Shown here piece after piece: positions 18,218 through 26,488 of a stretch of 40,597 bases of DNA. Both the position numbers and the translations under genes were made by a program. The notes beneath the pieces are model-generated. The model did not search any database. It was not told the origin of the DNA and saw only the letters and a list, made by a program, of their open reading frames with translations. Every line of letters starts with the position of its first letter. The first letter of the stretch is position 1. Source of the stretch: an uncultured Bacteroidales bacterium. GTDB lineage: Bacteria > Bacteroidota > Bacteroidia > Bacteroidales > UBA932. The DNA lies in contig CAMJHJ010000003.1 in NCBI GenBank assembly GCA_946405485.1, positions 1 through 40,597 on the forward strand, in the 5' to 3' direction.

Positions 18218-18219
18218 CC

Positions 18220-20472
18220 TCAGTCTTTCCGGGGCGAGGAGGACATCTCGAAATGAAGGCGCGCGTCACCCCCAAAGACGGCCTCATGCTTCACCGTATA
18301 GCCTTCCAGCGGTTCTCCGTTAAGGGTAATGCTCCGGATATAACAGTTCTCCGGGGAAACGCCGGGGGCTTCGACAGTCAAGGTTCCTTTCGCGTGATGG
18401 AAGACCAGTTTCTCGTGCTGGGGAGAGCCGATCATGTATTCCGCATCACCGTGGGTCATCGGGTACAATCCCATCGAATTCCAGACATACCAGGCCGACA
18501 TCTGACCGGTGTCATCGTTGCCGCAGATGCCCTCCGGTGAAGTATTATACAGCTTGTGCATTACCTCCGTAATGAGTTTCTGGGTCTTCCACGGCTGACC
18601 TGCCATATCGTAGAGATAGATCGTATGATGCCCGGGCTCATTGCCGTGCGCATAATGGCCGATCATCCCGGTCATGTCGCCGGAAGGATTGGGACCGTGG
18701 ATTTCCGGACCCAACACGAAAAAGAGCGAATCCAGTTTCTCGATGAATGCCTGTCTGCCTCCGAGCAGTCCCATCAGGCCTTCAGGGTCATGAGGCACAT
18801 GGAAAGTCCAGTGCCAGGCGGTGCCTTCCATGAAATCGTCATCGCTCCTGAGGTGGTTGGAGTAGAAAGGATCGAAGGGCTCCCTCCAGTTTCCCTTTGA
18901 ATCGCGGCCTCTCATCAGCATGCGTCCCGTGTCGAAGACATTCCGATACCATCCGGAACGGTCCAGGTAAGCGGATTCGAGGTCTGCGCGGCCGAGCATC
19001 CCGGCCATTTTCGAGATGCACCAGTCATCATAACTATACTCCAAGGTCTTGGAGACACTGGAAATCTCAAGGTCGTTAGGCACATAATGATACTTCCTGT
19101 AATTCGTCGCGCCACGGTAGGCACGGCAGAAAAAGCCGAAGGTATCCCTGCTGGCAGAGACATCCAGCGCATCCAGCATCTTCTCCGCATCAAAGCCGCG
19201 GATCCCTTTGCTATAAGCGTCCGACACTACGGGTGCGGCGGGGTAACCTTCCATGCAACAAGTTTCCTGGCCGGCAAGGGTCCATATCGGCAACTGGCCG
19301 CAATGGTCATAATGCGCCAGCATCGTCTTCATCAAGTCCGTCATGATCTCCGGATGGACCACGGTGATGAGCGGCAGATGGGCACGGAAGATATCCCAGA
19401 ATCCGAGCACGCCGGCATAATAGCCGAAATCGCCCGGATAAACCTTTGCATCCGAACTGCGGTAACGGCCATCGACATCGGAATAGAGCATGGGATACAG
19501 GAGGCTGAAATAGTAGCAGGTATAAAGCATCCTGCCTTGCTCCGAGTCCGGGTCGCTGACCTCCAGCGCGGACAGTTCTTTCCGCCAGGCTTTGTGGGAT
19601 GCTGCGGAAACCCTGTCGAACGACTTACTGCCGATCTCCTGGCAGCGGTTGCGTTTGGCCCCGTCCATATCGACGGGGGAAATCCCCACGGACACTTCGA
19701 GCGGCGCTTTGCTCTCACCGAAAGAGAGCAGGGCGCGTACGTCCAGGCCCTCCAGGGATTCGCCTCCGACATACCGGCGGTTGTCGTAGAGCCGGAAATC
19801 CCGGATCGGCCGGGAGAAACGGGCTTCGAAACAGACATGCATTTCGGGACACCAGCCGTTGGAAATGCGATATCCACGGATCGTCCGGTCATCAATCCGT
19901 TCCATGAACGCCACCTTTACGGTGTCGAAACAATCCTCCGGAATAATGGTGCAATTGATGGGATTGCCATGCTTGAGATCAATGAGAAGACGGTTGTCCG
20001 ATCCCTCCGGATAGGTATACCTGTGCATGCCGCAACGGGACGTTGCCGCCAGTTCGGCCCGAATCCCGAATTCGGGCAAGCGGACACTGTAATACCCCGG
20101 CGAGGAGAGTTCATCCTCATGGGAGAAAGGCGTCCGGTACTGATTCATCAAAGTATCCGGGGCATCCCATGCGTCTCCGGTTACCGGCAGGAAAAGGATA
20201 TCCTGGAAATCAGACCCGCCTCCGCTGCCGCTCTTGTGCATATGGCTGAAGCCCATCAGGCTGTTGCGCCCATAAAAATAACCGGTGCCACCCGCATCGG
20301 TGTCAGGTGCCAGCTGGACCATCCCGAACGGAACGGCGGCATTGGGAACGATCCCGCCCGCGCCGCCGGTACCCATCATCGTCTCGACATAAGACGTCGG
20401 ATCCGGGCGTGTACAACACATCGGCAAAGCGATGCATGCAAGAAAGATCAGCTTGTTTTTCAAAGGATTCAC
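18220..20472 (-). CDS. GH92 family exo-alpha-mannosidase, exported
   Basis: GH92 enzymes are calcium-dependent exo-alpha-mannosidases that trim N-glycans and yeast mannan in Bacteroidetes. The 750-residue protein has the N-terminal beta-sandwich start YVETMMGTGGAGGIVPNAAVPFGMVQ and the FSHMHKSG region. The (alpha/alpha)6 domain carries the probable general acid Glu549 in MEGTAWHWTF and the Asp cluster GNDDTGQMSAWY (651-662) that provides the base in characterized members. A signal sequence with Cys19/Cys20 suggests a lipoprotein, although the lipobox (LPMC) is not canonical. Its start overlaps the DPP-IV-like gene stop by 4 nt, so it is the last gene of a five-gene overlapping operon. Linkage specificity is not readable. 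Confidence 0.93.
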   Translation of the reverse strand: MNPLKNKLIFLACIALPMCCTRPDPTSYVETMMGTGGAGGIVPNAAVPFGMVQLAPDTDAGGTGYFYGRNSLMGFSHMHKSGSGGGSDFQDILFLPVTGDAWDAPDTLMNQYRTPFSHEDELSSPGYYSVRLPEFGIRAELAATSRCGMHRYTYPEGSDNRLLIDLKHGNPINCTIIPEDCFDTVKVAFMERIDDRTIRGYRISNGWCPEMHVCFEARFSRPIRDFRLYDNRRYVGGESLEGLDVRALLSFGESKAPLEVSVGISPVDMDGAKRNRCQEIGSKSFDRVSAASHKAWRKELSALEVSDPDSEQGRMLYTCYYFSLLYPMLYSDVDGRYRSSDAKVYPGDFGYYAGVLGFWDIFRAHLPLITVVHPEIMTDLMKTMLAHYDHCGQLPIWTLAGQETCCMEGYPAAPVVSDAYSKGIRGFDAEKMLDALDVSASRDTFGFFCRAYRGATNYRKYHYVPNDLEISSVSKTLEYSYDDWCISKMAGMLGRADLESAYLDRSGWYRNVFDTGRMLMRGRDSKGNWREPFDPFYSNHLRSDDDFMEGTAWHWTFHVPHDPEGLMGLLGGRQAFIEKLDSLFFVLGPEIHGPNPSGDMTGMIGHYAHGNEPGHHTIYLYDMAGQPWKTQKLITEVMHKLYNTSPEGICGNDDTGQMSAWYVWNSMGLYPMTHGDAEYMIGSPQHEKLVFHHAKGTLTVEAPGVSPENCYIRSITLNGEPLEGYTVKHEAVFGGDARLHFEMSSSPRKD

Positions 20473-22610
20473 CGTTTCAGATATTTCAGCCAGAAATCAT
20501 GGTCGGATGCCCAGGAATGAAGCGCCTGCGGACCCCGGTAGCCGTGCATCCCGTCGGGATAAATCATCAGCTGGAAGTCCTTCCCTGCTTTCTGCAAGGC
20601 ATCCACCAACTGGAGCGTGTTCTGGAAATGGACATTGTCGTCACCGGTGCCGTGCGTGAGTTTCAGCATCACACCGCTGACGGCTTCAGAATCCCCGGCC
20701 GCCCCGGCCTTCACCGGATACTCTCCGACATAATTCAGCACGCAGGCCTTCCCGTATCCCTCCGGATTGGTCTGCGGCGTCTCCATGAAACGCTCGGTAT
20801 AATGGCTGTCATACAGTTTCCAGTCATACACGCCGCCGCCTGCGATCCCGCAGCGGAACACATCCGAATGCCGCAGCAGCAGCATCGCCGTCATCGTCCC
20901 CCCGAAAGAGAAACCCTCGACGCCGATCCGCTCGCCGTCCACATAAGGCAGAGACTTGAAATACTCCGCCCAGGTAAGGAAATCCCGCACCGGAACATCG
21001 GTCAGGTTGCAATAAACCAGATCCGTCCCGGCCCGGCCGTTATGACCGGCCGCACGTCCATCTGCGACGACATGGATGATCCCCTGCTCGCTCCACCATT
21101 GATTCAGCGGAGCGGGACGGCGCCAACTGTCCCGGACATAAGCCGTATTGGGTCCGCCATAAATCTCGAAATGCACCGGATATTTCTTCGATGGATCGAA
21201 GTCCTTCGGATAGGTCACGGCCGCCGGCATCAGCAGGCCGTCCTCGGCGGGAATCGTGACAATCTGCGGCAAGGCATACGCCGACGCATCGAAACCCGGT
21301 CCGGCGGCATCCGCAACCTTCAGCGCGCTGCGGGCGGACCGGTCATCCACATGCATGCCCTTCGGCGTCCCTTCCAACAGACGGCGGTTTTTCCATGCCA
21401 TCGGCGCCCGGGCGGTCTCGTAAAGCCAGACCTGGGTAGGTGTCGTATAATTAGACAAGGAGGCGATGAAATGTTTCCCATCCGGGCTGAACCGTACGCC
21501 GGAGACTGCCAGACGGGGATCCGTCAAAGCCGTGACCCGGCCGTCGGCATCCGCACGGTACAGGGAAGCCCGCATCGTCGCGTCCCGGTGGGCCGTAAAG
21601 AAAACACTCCCGGCCTTTTCGTCAACTCGGATCAGAGCGATGCGCCAGTTAGGACCGTCGGTCAGGCGCCGGAACTCCTTTCCGTCATAAGACAGGAAAT
21701 AGATCTGTTCCCAACCGGTCTCGAAAGCCCTGGCCATATACAAGCCTTTCTCGGTGAAGATCACGTTCTCAATCCACTCCAGCCAAGTCTTGTAAGTCTC
21801 ATGATAGATGAGTTCCTTGGAGCCATCCAGCGCGCTGACGCGGTACAGGTCCAAGGTATTCTGGATGCGGGGTTCGCGGGCGACATAGAAAGAGGCGCCG
21901 TCCGGTCCCCAGAACGGGGTACCGAAATACTGGTCCTCCGTAGGGTCAAAGTCCGCCCAGACCGTCTTGCGGGCCACTTTCCGTTCTGAAGAGCCGAAGG
22001 GCAGCGAGCGCACGTCGACCATTCCGATGCGGACCTCGGGATTCCTCTCCCCCGCCTTGGGATAGCGGGTGCGGTTCAGGCTTCCGTCCTGTCCGGCAGG
22101 CGAATAGATCGGGAACATCGGGACCTCGCTGTTGTCGAAGCGATAGAAACCGATCCGGCGCGAATCCGGCGACCACCAGAATGCCCGGTAACGCGACGGA
22201 CGGCCGAAAATCTCCTCGTAATACACCCAGGAAGCATAGCCGTTCAGGATCACGTCCGAGCCGTCGAACGTCAGCCGCTTCTCCCTGCCTGCCGCCAAGT
22301 CATAGACATAGAGGTCATTGGCACGGGTGAACGCGATCATCGACGAATCCGGCGACCAGGTCAGGTTGACGGCATCCCCGGGTTTATAGGGGAAATCAGA
22401 AAAGCGTTCCGGCGCCTTGGTCCCCGGCTGGATATGCAGGGAGCGCGCATCCACGCCGAACGCATCCGCGTCGTCGAACGTGCCGTCATAACTGAACACC
22501 GCCACCGTATCGGAAACCCATTTCCACGCCACCGGCGTGCGTTTCAGATCCTGCGCGTGGGAAAGGACGCAAGACAAGCCAAGAATAAAGGCGATCAGTA
22601 GTTTCTTCAT
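20469..22610 (-). CDS. Exported dipeptidyl-peptidase IV-like serine peptidase (S9)
   Basis: S9B peptidases release N-terminal dipeptides, typically after proline, in the periplasm. The 713-residue protein has a signal peptide (about 1-20, ending LSHAQ), an eight-bladed propeller with the double-Glu motif in WVYYEEIFGR that anchors the substrate N-terminus in DPP-IV, and an alpha/beta hydrolase domain. The triad is Ser568 in GFSFGG, Asp near 657-658 in HGTGDDNVH, and His689 in DGMHGYRG. The usual nucleophile box is GWSYGG, so the W-to-F and Y-to-F changes are mild oddities beside the active site. It overlaps the helicase gene upstream and the GH92 gene downstream by 4 nt each. Together with GH92, a glycoprotein-scavenging role is plausible. 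Confidence 0.9.
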   Translation of the reverse strand: MKKLLIAFILGLSCVLSHAQDLKRTPVAWKWVSDTVAVFSYDGTFDDADAFGVDARSLHIQPGTKAPERFSDFPYKPGDAVNLTWSPDSSMIAFTRANDLYVYDLAAGREKRLTFDGSDVILNGYASWVYYEEIFGRPSRYRAFWWSPDSRRIGFYRFDNSEVPMFPIYSPAGQDGSLNRTRYPKAGERNPEVRIGMVDVRSLPFGSSERKVARKTVWADFDPTEDQYFGTPFWGPDGASFYVAREPRIQNTLDLYRVSALDGSKELIYHETYKTWLEWIENVIFTEKGLYMARAFETGWEQIYFLSYDGKEFRRLTDGPNWRIALIRVDEKAGSVFFTAHRDATMRASLYRADADGRVTALTDPRLAVSGVRFSPDGKHFIASLSNYTTPTQVWLYETARAPMAWKNRRLLEGTPKGMHVDDRSARSALKVADAAGPGFDASAYALPQIVTIPAEDGLLMPAAVTYPKDFDPSKKYPVHFEIYGGPNTAYVRDSWRRPAPLNQWWSEQGIIHVVADGRAAGHNGRAGTDLVYCNLTDVPVRDFLTWAEYFKSLPYVDGERIGVEGFSFGGTMTAMLLLRHSDVFRCGIAGGGVYDWKLYDSHYTERFMETPQTNPEGYGKACVLNYVGEYPVKAGAAGDSEAVSGVMLKLTHGTGDDNVHFQNTLQLVDALQKAGKDFQLMIYPDGMHGYRGPQALHSWASDHDFWLKYLKR

Positions 22611-24043
22611 TCAAAAAAACGGTCTTTGAAATTCACGAGGTACACTTTTTCCACCGCACGGGTCATCGCGGTATAGAGCCACTTCAAGTCGTCCACCGTC
22701 TGCTCGTCCTGCCAGAACGGGTTATCGATGAACACGCAGCGCCACTGTCCACCCTGGGACTTGTGGCATGTGATGGCGTTGGCATATTTCAACTGGAGGG
22801 CGTTGTAGAAAGGGTCCTCCCGCACCGCAGAGTAGCGTTTCTTTTTGGCAGTGATGTGCCCATAATCGGCATTGACCCCGTTGTAGAGGGCGTTTTGCTG
22901 CTCCACGGTCAGTGAGGCCGACTCGGACTCCAGCGTATCGAGACAGACTTTCGCCGTGATTTCCAGGTCATCATAATCCGGGAAACAGAGCCGGGCGTCC
23001 GCAAAATGCAGTCCGTAGCGATCCACATACTTTCCGATACGCAGGAGCTTGGCCGTATCGCCGTTGGCGATATAATCCATCTCCTCGACATCTTCGAGGA
23101 ACTGGTAACAGTTCTTTACGATCATCAGGGAGTCACCCCGAACGAGCCGGTCCTCTTTGAACTGGACCGATGAACGGATGCCGAGGTTATAGCGAATCGC
23201 CCGTTTGTTGGAGCGGCAGAGGACGATGGTCTCATCCTCGCCATACTGTGAATATGCATCGGAGAGCGTTTCGATCAGTTCACCGCCTCCAACCCGGCAG
23301 ATATCATCGAAGCTATCCAGCGTGAGTTTCACTTCGTCGAATGTCTCATACGGATCAGACTGACGGATCAGCTCGCGAAGGCGCGTGGCGTTGTGGAGGA
23401 TGCCGGACTCACGGGCCTGGCGGACCACCGTTTTCAAAGTGGCATATACCACGCCGCCGAATCCTTCCATGAAGTCAGGCGAAAGCGCCGGACTCTCTTC
23501 CATCCCGACCGGCGGGAGCTGGGCGGAATCCCCGATCAGGATCAGGCGGCAGTCGGACCCGTTCCGCACGAAGGTCACCAGGTCTTCCAGCAGATTGCCG
23601 GAGCCGAAATGGGCTCCTCCGCTCCCCTGCTGCACGCCCTCGATGCCGATCAGCGAAACCTCGTCCACGACGAACAGGGTGCTGCGGGCCTTGTTGGGAG
23701 TCAGGGAGAACTGGCCGAAACCGTCGTCGCCGACCGATTTCTGGCGATAGATCCCTTTATGGATCGTTTGTGCAGGCCGCCCCGCATAGCCGGAAAGGAC
23801 CTTTGCGGAACGGCCGGTCGGGGCCAGGAGCACGCAAGGAACCTTCAAGGAGCTCAGGGAATCGATCACGGCGGCGATAGCCGTCGTCTTGCCCGTGCCC
23901 GCATAGCCGTTGACCACCAGGATATCCGCATCGTCACCCGTCACGAATGCGGCCGTCTGGCGCAACATCGCGTCCTGGCAAGGCGTCGGTTCGACGTCGA
24001 GATGCTTCAGGAAATCCTTATACAGGAAAGTCGCTCTGTCCAT
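22607..24043 (-). CDS. Superfamily 1 DNA helicase, RecD/Dda-like
   Basis: This 478-residue ATPase has Walker A GYAGTGKTT (46-54), motif Ia LLAPTGRSAKVL, Walker B VVDEVSLI (125-132), motif III GDSAQLPPVG, a KSQG-containing motif V (CHKSQGGQW), and motif VI YTAMTRAVEKVYLV. These are the SF1B set shared by RecD, RecD2 and phage Dda, which unwind DNA 5' to 3'. It is shorter than RecD2 (about 700 or more) and lacks an N-terminal helix-hairpin-helix region. Similar stand-alone helicases are common in Bacteroidetes chromosomes; its function is probably in repair or replication restart. It overlaps trkH by one base (TAATG) and the peptidase gene by 4 nt. Confidence 0.9.
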   Translation of the reverse strand: MDRATFLYKDFLKHLDVEPTPCQDAMLRQTAAFVTGDDADILVVNGYAGTGKTTAIAAVIDSLSSLKVPCVLLAPTGRSAKVLSGYAGRPAQTIHKGIYRQKSVGDDGFGQFSLTPNKARSTLFVVDEVSLIGIEGVQQGSGGAHFGSGNLLEDLVTFVRNGSDCRLILIGDSAQLPPVGMEESPALSPDFMEGFGGVVYATLKTVVRQARESGILHNATRLRELIRQSDPYETFDEVKLTLDSFDDICRVGGGELIETLSDAYSQYGEDETIVLCRSNKRAIRYNLGIRSSVQFKEDRLVRGDSLMIVKNCYQFLEDVEEMDYIANGDTAKLLRIGKYVDRYGLHFADARLCFPDYDDLEITAKVCLDTLESESASLTVEQQNALYNGVNADYGHITAKKKRYSAVREDPFYNALQLKYANAITCHKSQGGQWRCVFIDNPFWQDEQTVDDLKWLYTAMTRAVEKVYLVNFKDRFFE

Positions 24044-25497
24044 TACGCGCGCGACGGCTTGGGAATGATCGTGGCCAGGACAGCGAGCACCGGGTAGATT
24101 TCCACGCGACCGAGGAACATGTTCAGCGTCATCACCAGTTTACCGGCCTCCGGCATGGTGTTGAAACTGCCGTAGGTACCGTATTGATGGATGGCGGGAC
24201 CTACATTACCCAGGGACGCGACCGAGCAGGCAAGGGCGTCAAGGTCCGTCTGTCCGAAGACCAGCAGGAGACCCGAAGAGATGCAAAGCAGCAGGACATA
24301 AAGCGCGATATACATCAGGTGCGGGGTGACTTCCTCGTCCCGGAGGAAACGCCCGCCGACCTTGACCTGGGCCACGGCGGAAGGATAGAGGGCGCGCCGT
24401 ACCTGCGTCACGATGGACTTGAACATGATCAGGATACGGTCGGCCTTGATGCCGCCGGAAGTGGAACCGGCGCAGGCGCACATCGAGCCCAGGAAGATCA
24501 GCACCAGATTGGGAAGCATCGTCCAAGATGCATTGTCCACGATGGCGAAACCGGATGTCGTAGCGATGCACATCGTCTGGAAAGCACCGTCCCACAGCGC
24601 TTTTGTCATCGTCGGCTCATAGCCCAGCCGCTTCAGGGAGACGGCCATGAACAGGGTGAAGAACACCAGGCTGCTGAGGTAAAACTTCACGACAGGGTTG
24701 TTGAACGGACGGAGCGAACGCCGCGCAATGGCATAAAACGTCAGGCCGAAATGCAGCGAAGACACAAGCATGAAGAGCATCGTAAGCCCTTCTATCCAAC
24801 GGGAGTCGTACGCTCCGATAGACAGGTTGCGTGTACTGAAACCGCCGGTCGCGCTGACGCTGAAAGCATGGTTGACCGCATCGAAGGGAGACATCCCGGC
24901 CGCCCAATAAGACAGGAACGAAACCGCGACCAAGCCGAGATAGACATAGACGAAGATGAACACCACATTGTTGGTGCGGGTGTTGTACCCTCCCTTGGAA
25001 AGGGATGACAGTTCCATGTTGGCCAGGCGCAGTCGCACGGGGCTGGAGTTCGGGATGATCAGCAGCAGGAACACGACGACTCCCAAGCCTCCGATGAAAT
25101 GGGTGGAACTGCGCCAGAACAACAGGCTCTTGGGAATCACCTCGATGTTGTCCAGGATCGTCGCGCCGGTCGTCGTATAGCCGGAGACACTCTCGAACCA
25201 GGCATTCTGGACGGAGAAAGGTCCGCCCCAGAGGGCATAGGGCAGCATTCCCACGACAAAAGACAGGAACCACGACAGGACGATGATCATATAGCCGTCC
25301 TTCATCGTGATCTCGGCCGTCTTCTTGACGAAAATAAAGGGGAAAATGCCGATGGTGAAAGTGATGATGAAACTGATCAGCAAAGCCACCAGCGCTCCGT
25401 CGTGGTAAAGGATGGACACAAAGACGGAGAGCAACATGAACAACGCGCTGACAAGCAGTGCGTATCCAACATTGCGGCTGATGGTTTTCAGGTTCAT
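24043..25497 (-). CDS. trkH: TrkH-family potassium uptake channel subunit
   Basis: TrkH/KtrB proteins form the K+ conducting pore in the inner membrane. The 484-residue sequence is strongly hydrophobic, with four membrane-pore-membrane repeats and their filter segments: SGYTTTGATI, SVSATGGFSTRN, IATTSGFAIVDN and SVASLGNVGPA. The key glycines are present in each. TrkH normally needs the cytosolic NAD/ATP-binding ring TrkA, whose gene is often adjacent; none is in this window. The gene before it encodes a two-TM HAMP protein with a 4-nt overlap, and the gene after it a helicase with a one-base overlap. Confidence 0.93.
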   Translation of the reverse strand: MNLKTISRNVGYALLVSALFMLLSVFVSILYHDGALVALLISFIITFTIGIFPFIFVKKTAEITMKDGYMIIVLSWFLSFVVGMLPYALWGGPFSVQNAWFESVSGYTTTGATILDNIEVIPKSLLFWRSSTHFIGGLGVVVFLLLIIPNSSPVRLRLANMELSSLSKGGYNTRTNNVVFIFVYVYLGLVAVSFLSYWAAGMSPFDAVNHAFSVSATGGFSTRNLSIGAYDSRWIEGLTMLFMLVSSLHFGLTFYAIARRSLRPFNNPVVKFYLSSLVFFTLFMAVSLKRLGYEPTMTKALWDGAFQTMCIATTSGFAIVDNASWTMLPNLVLIFLGSMCACAGSTSGGIKADRILIMFKSIVTQVRRALYPSAVAQVKVGGRFLRDEEVTPHLMYIALYVLLLCISSGLLLVFGQTDLDALACSVASLGNVGPAIHQYGTYGSFNTMPEAGKLVMTLNMFLGRVEIYPVLAVLATIIPKPSRA

Positions 25498-26321
25498 TGC
25501 TTGGCTCGGAGATTGATCAGGCGTTTACGCAGCTGGCTGTTTTCTTCCGCAAGTTCGGAAATGCCTTTGTTGAGCTCGGAAAGCTGGTCATCCCCATCGA
25601 AAGTATAGGTGTAGCGCTTGTTGTAAGACCGGTAATTGGTCAGGCCATCCACCATCTTGTAGATGGGATTGACATAGTAGGAAAGGAGGAAGAACAGCAG
25701 CATCAGCACGAGCAACAGCCCGACGCCGACCGCGACGATACCCGGTACGATGCTGCGGTAGAAACCGCTGTCAAAGTTGGATGAATTCTTCTTGAGGTCG
25801 TTGTAAATCTCGCTGCTCATCCGGTCGATGGCTGCGTTCAGGCGGTTGTAGCGGGGCTGCAGACGGTCGAAATACCAGGTGCGGGAATCAATGAAATCAG
25901 ACTTCAGGACTTCCGGCAACTCCAGGGAGGTCAGCATATAGGCCGAATAGGCATAGAGGACGGAATCCGCCAGACGGACCTTCCGGACATCGGCGAAAGA
26001 ATTCCGGAGCGAATCGCAATGGGACACGAACTCCTTCTGGTTGAAATCCGGCAGGCTGTTGAGATTGTCATCACCGATGACAGCCAGGATATCGAGGTTG
26101 TAGTCGTTGCTCGACTCCGCCAGCTCCTGGGCCATGTTGATACTATGGATGTTGTCCGCAATCTGGCTGGACACATAGGTGCTCATGATCTTATACTCGA
26201 TCACGGAGATGATGCTGGATGTCAGGAGGATGACAGCAATGGCGCTTAGGCTTAGGATCATCTTCTGTTTCAGCGACAGCTTGATCGGGGTCTTGAAGAT
26301 ATTTCTCAGTTTCACCGGCAT
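25494..26321 (-). CDS. Two-TM membrane protein with four-helix-bundle sensor region and HAMP domain, no output domain
   Basis: This 275-residue protein has a short basic cytosolic start, TM1 (about 22-44), an extracytoplasmic helical region of about 140 residues resembling the MCP four-helix bundle, TM2 (about 190-213), and a HAMP segment starting NPIYKMVDGL and containing GDDQLSELNKGISELAEEN. It then ends in a short basic coiled coil. No kinase, cyclase or chemotaxis signalling domain follows, so the coiled coil itself may contact a partner. It is first in the operon and overlaps trkH by 4 nt, so a role in sensing for or regulating TrkH is a reasonable inference. The ATG at 26321 is preferred to a TTG at 26339, which lies almost on the predicted transcription start. 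Confidence 0.75.
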   Translation of the reverse strand: MPVKLRNIFKTPIKLSLKQKMILSLSAIAVILLTSSIISVIEYKIMSTYVSSQIADNIHSINMAQELAESSNDYNLDILAVIGDDNLNSLPDFNQKEFVSHCDSLRNSFADVRKVRLADSVLYAYSAYMLTSLELPEVLKSDFIDSRTWYFDRLQPRYNRLNAAIDRMSSEIYNDLKKNSSNFDSGFYRSIVPGIVAVGVGLLLVLMLLFFLLSYYVNPIYKMVDGLTNYRSYNKRYTYTFDGDDQLSELNKGISELAEENSQLRKRLINLRAKQ

Positions 26322-26343
26322 TTCTTTCGTGTATAACAAGATA

Positions 26344-26374
26344 CAAATATAACAATAATGCGGCCATTCCCAAA
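26344..26374 (-). promoter_or_regulatory. Promoter of the HAMP-trkH-helicase-DPP-GH92 operon
   Basis: The minus strand has TTTG at 26374-26371, exactly 19 nt, then TATATTTG at 26351-26344. Both parts match the Bacteroidetes consensus. The -7 box ends 22 nt before the ATG at 26321. Confidence 0.75.
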
Positions 26375-26417
26375 CATCCTGGAAGCGGAACGATCAAAGT
26401 TAAATAAATCAAAAATT

Positions 26418-26429
26418 ATTTTATAAAAT
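26418..26429. promoter_or_regulatory. 12-bp palindrome upstream of the ROK promoter
   Basis: ATTTTATAAAAT is a perfect inverted repeat ending 2 nt before the -33 TTTG of the ROK gene. AT-rich palindromes of this kind are typical ROK-repressor operators, so autoregulation is possible. Chance occurrence is not negligible in such AT-rich DNA. Confidence 0.3.
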
Positions 26430-26431
26430 TC

Positions 26432-26462
26432 TTTGTTATTGGATAATTATTTTGTAACATTG
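26432..26462 (+). promoter_or_regulatory. Promoter of the ROK repressor gene
   Basis: TTTG at 26432-26435 is followed after exactly 19 nt by TAACATTG at 26455-26462, one mismatch from TAnnTTTG. The ROK ATG at 26489 lies 26 nt after the -7 box. Confidence 0.6.
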
Positions 26463-26488
26463 CCCTAAGAACTTGACAACGATTTGTA

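Noticed and set aside
20307..21989. Long plus-strand open frame of about 560 codons opposite GH92 and the DPP-IV-like gene
   Set aside because: It spans two real minus-strand genes and has no domain of its own.
26322..26488. Small RNA or riboswitch in the largest intergenic region
   Set aside because: The 167 bp are fully explained by two divergent promoters and a palindrome; no stable fold or terminator is seen.
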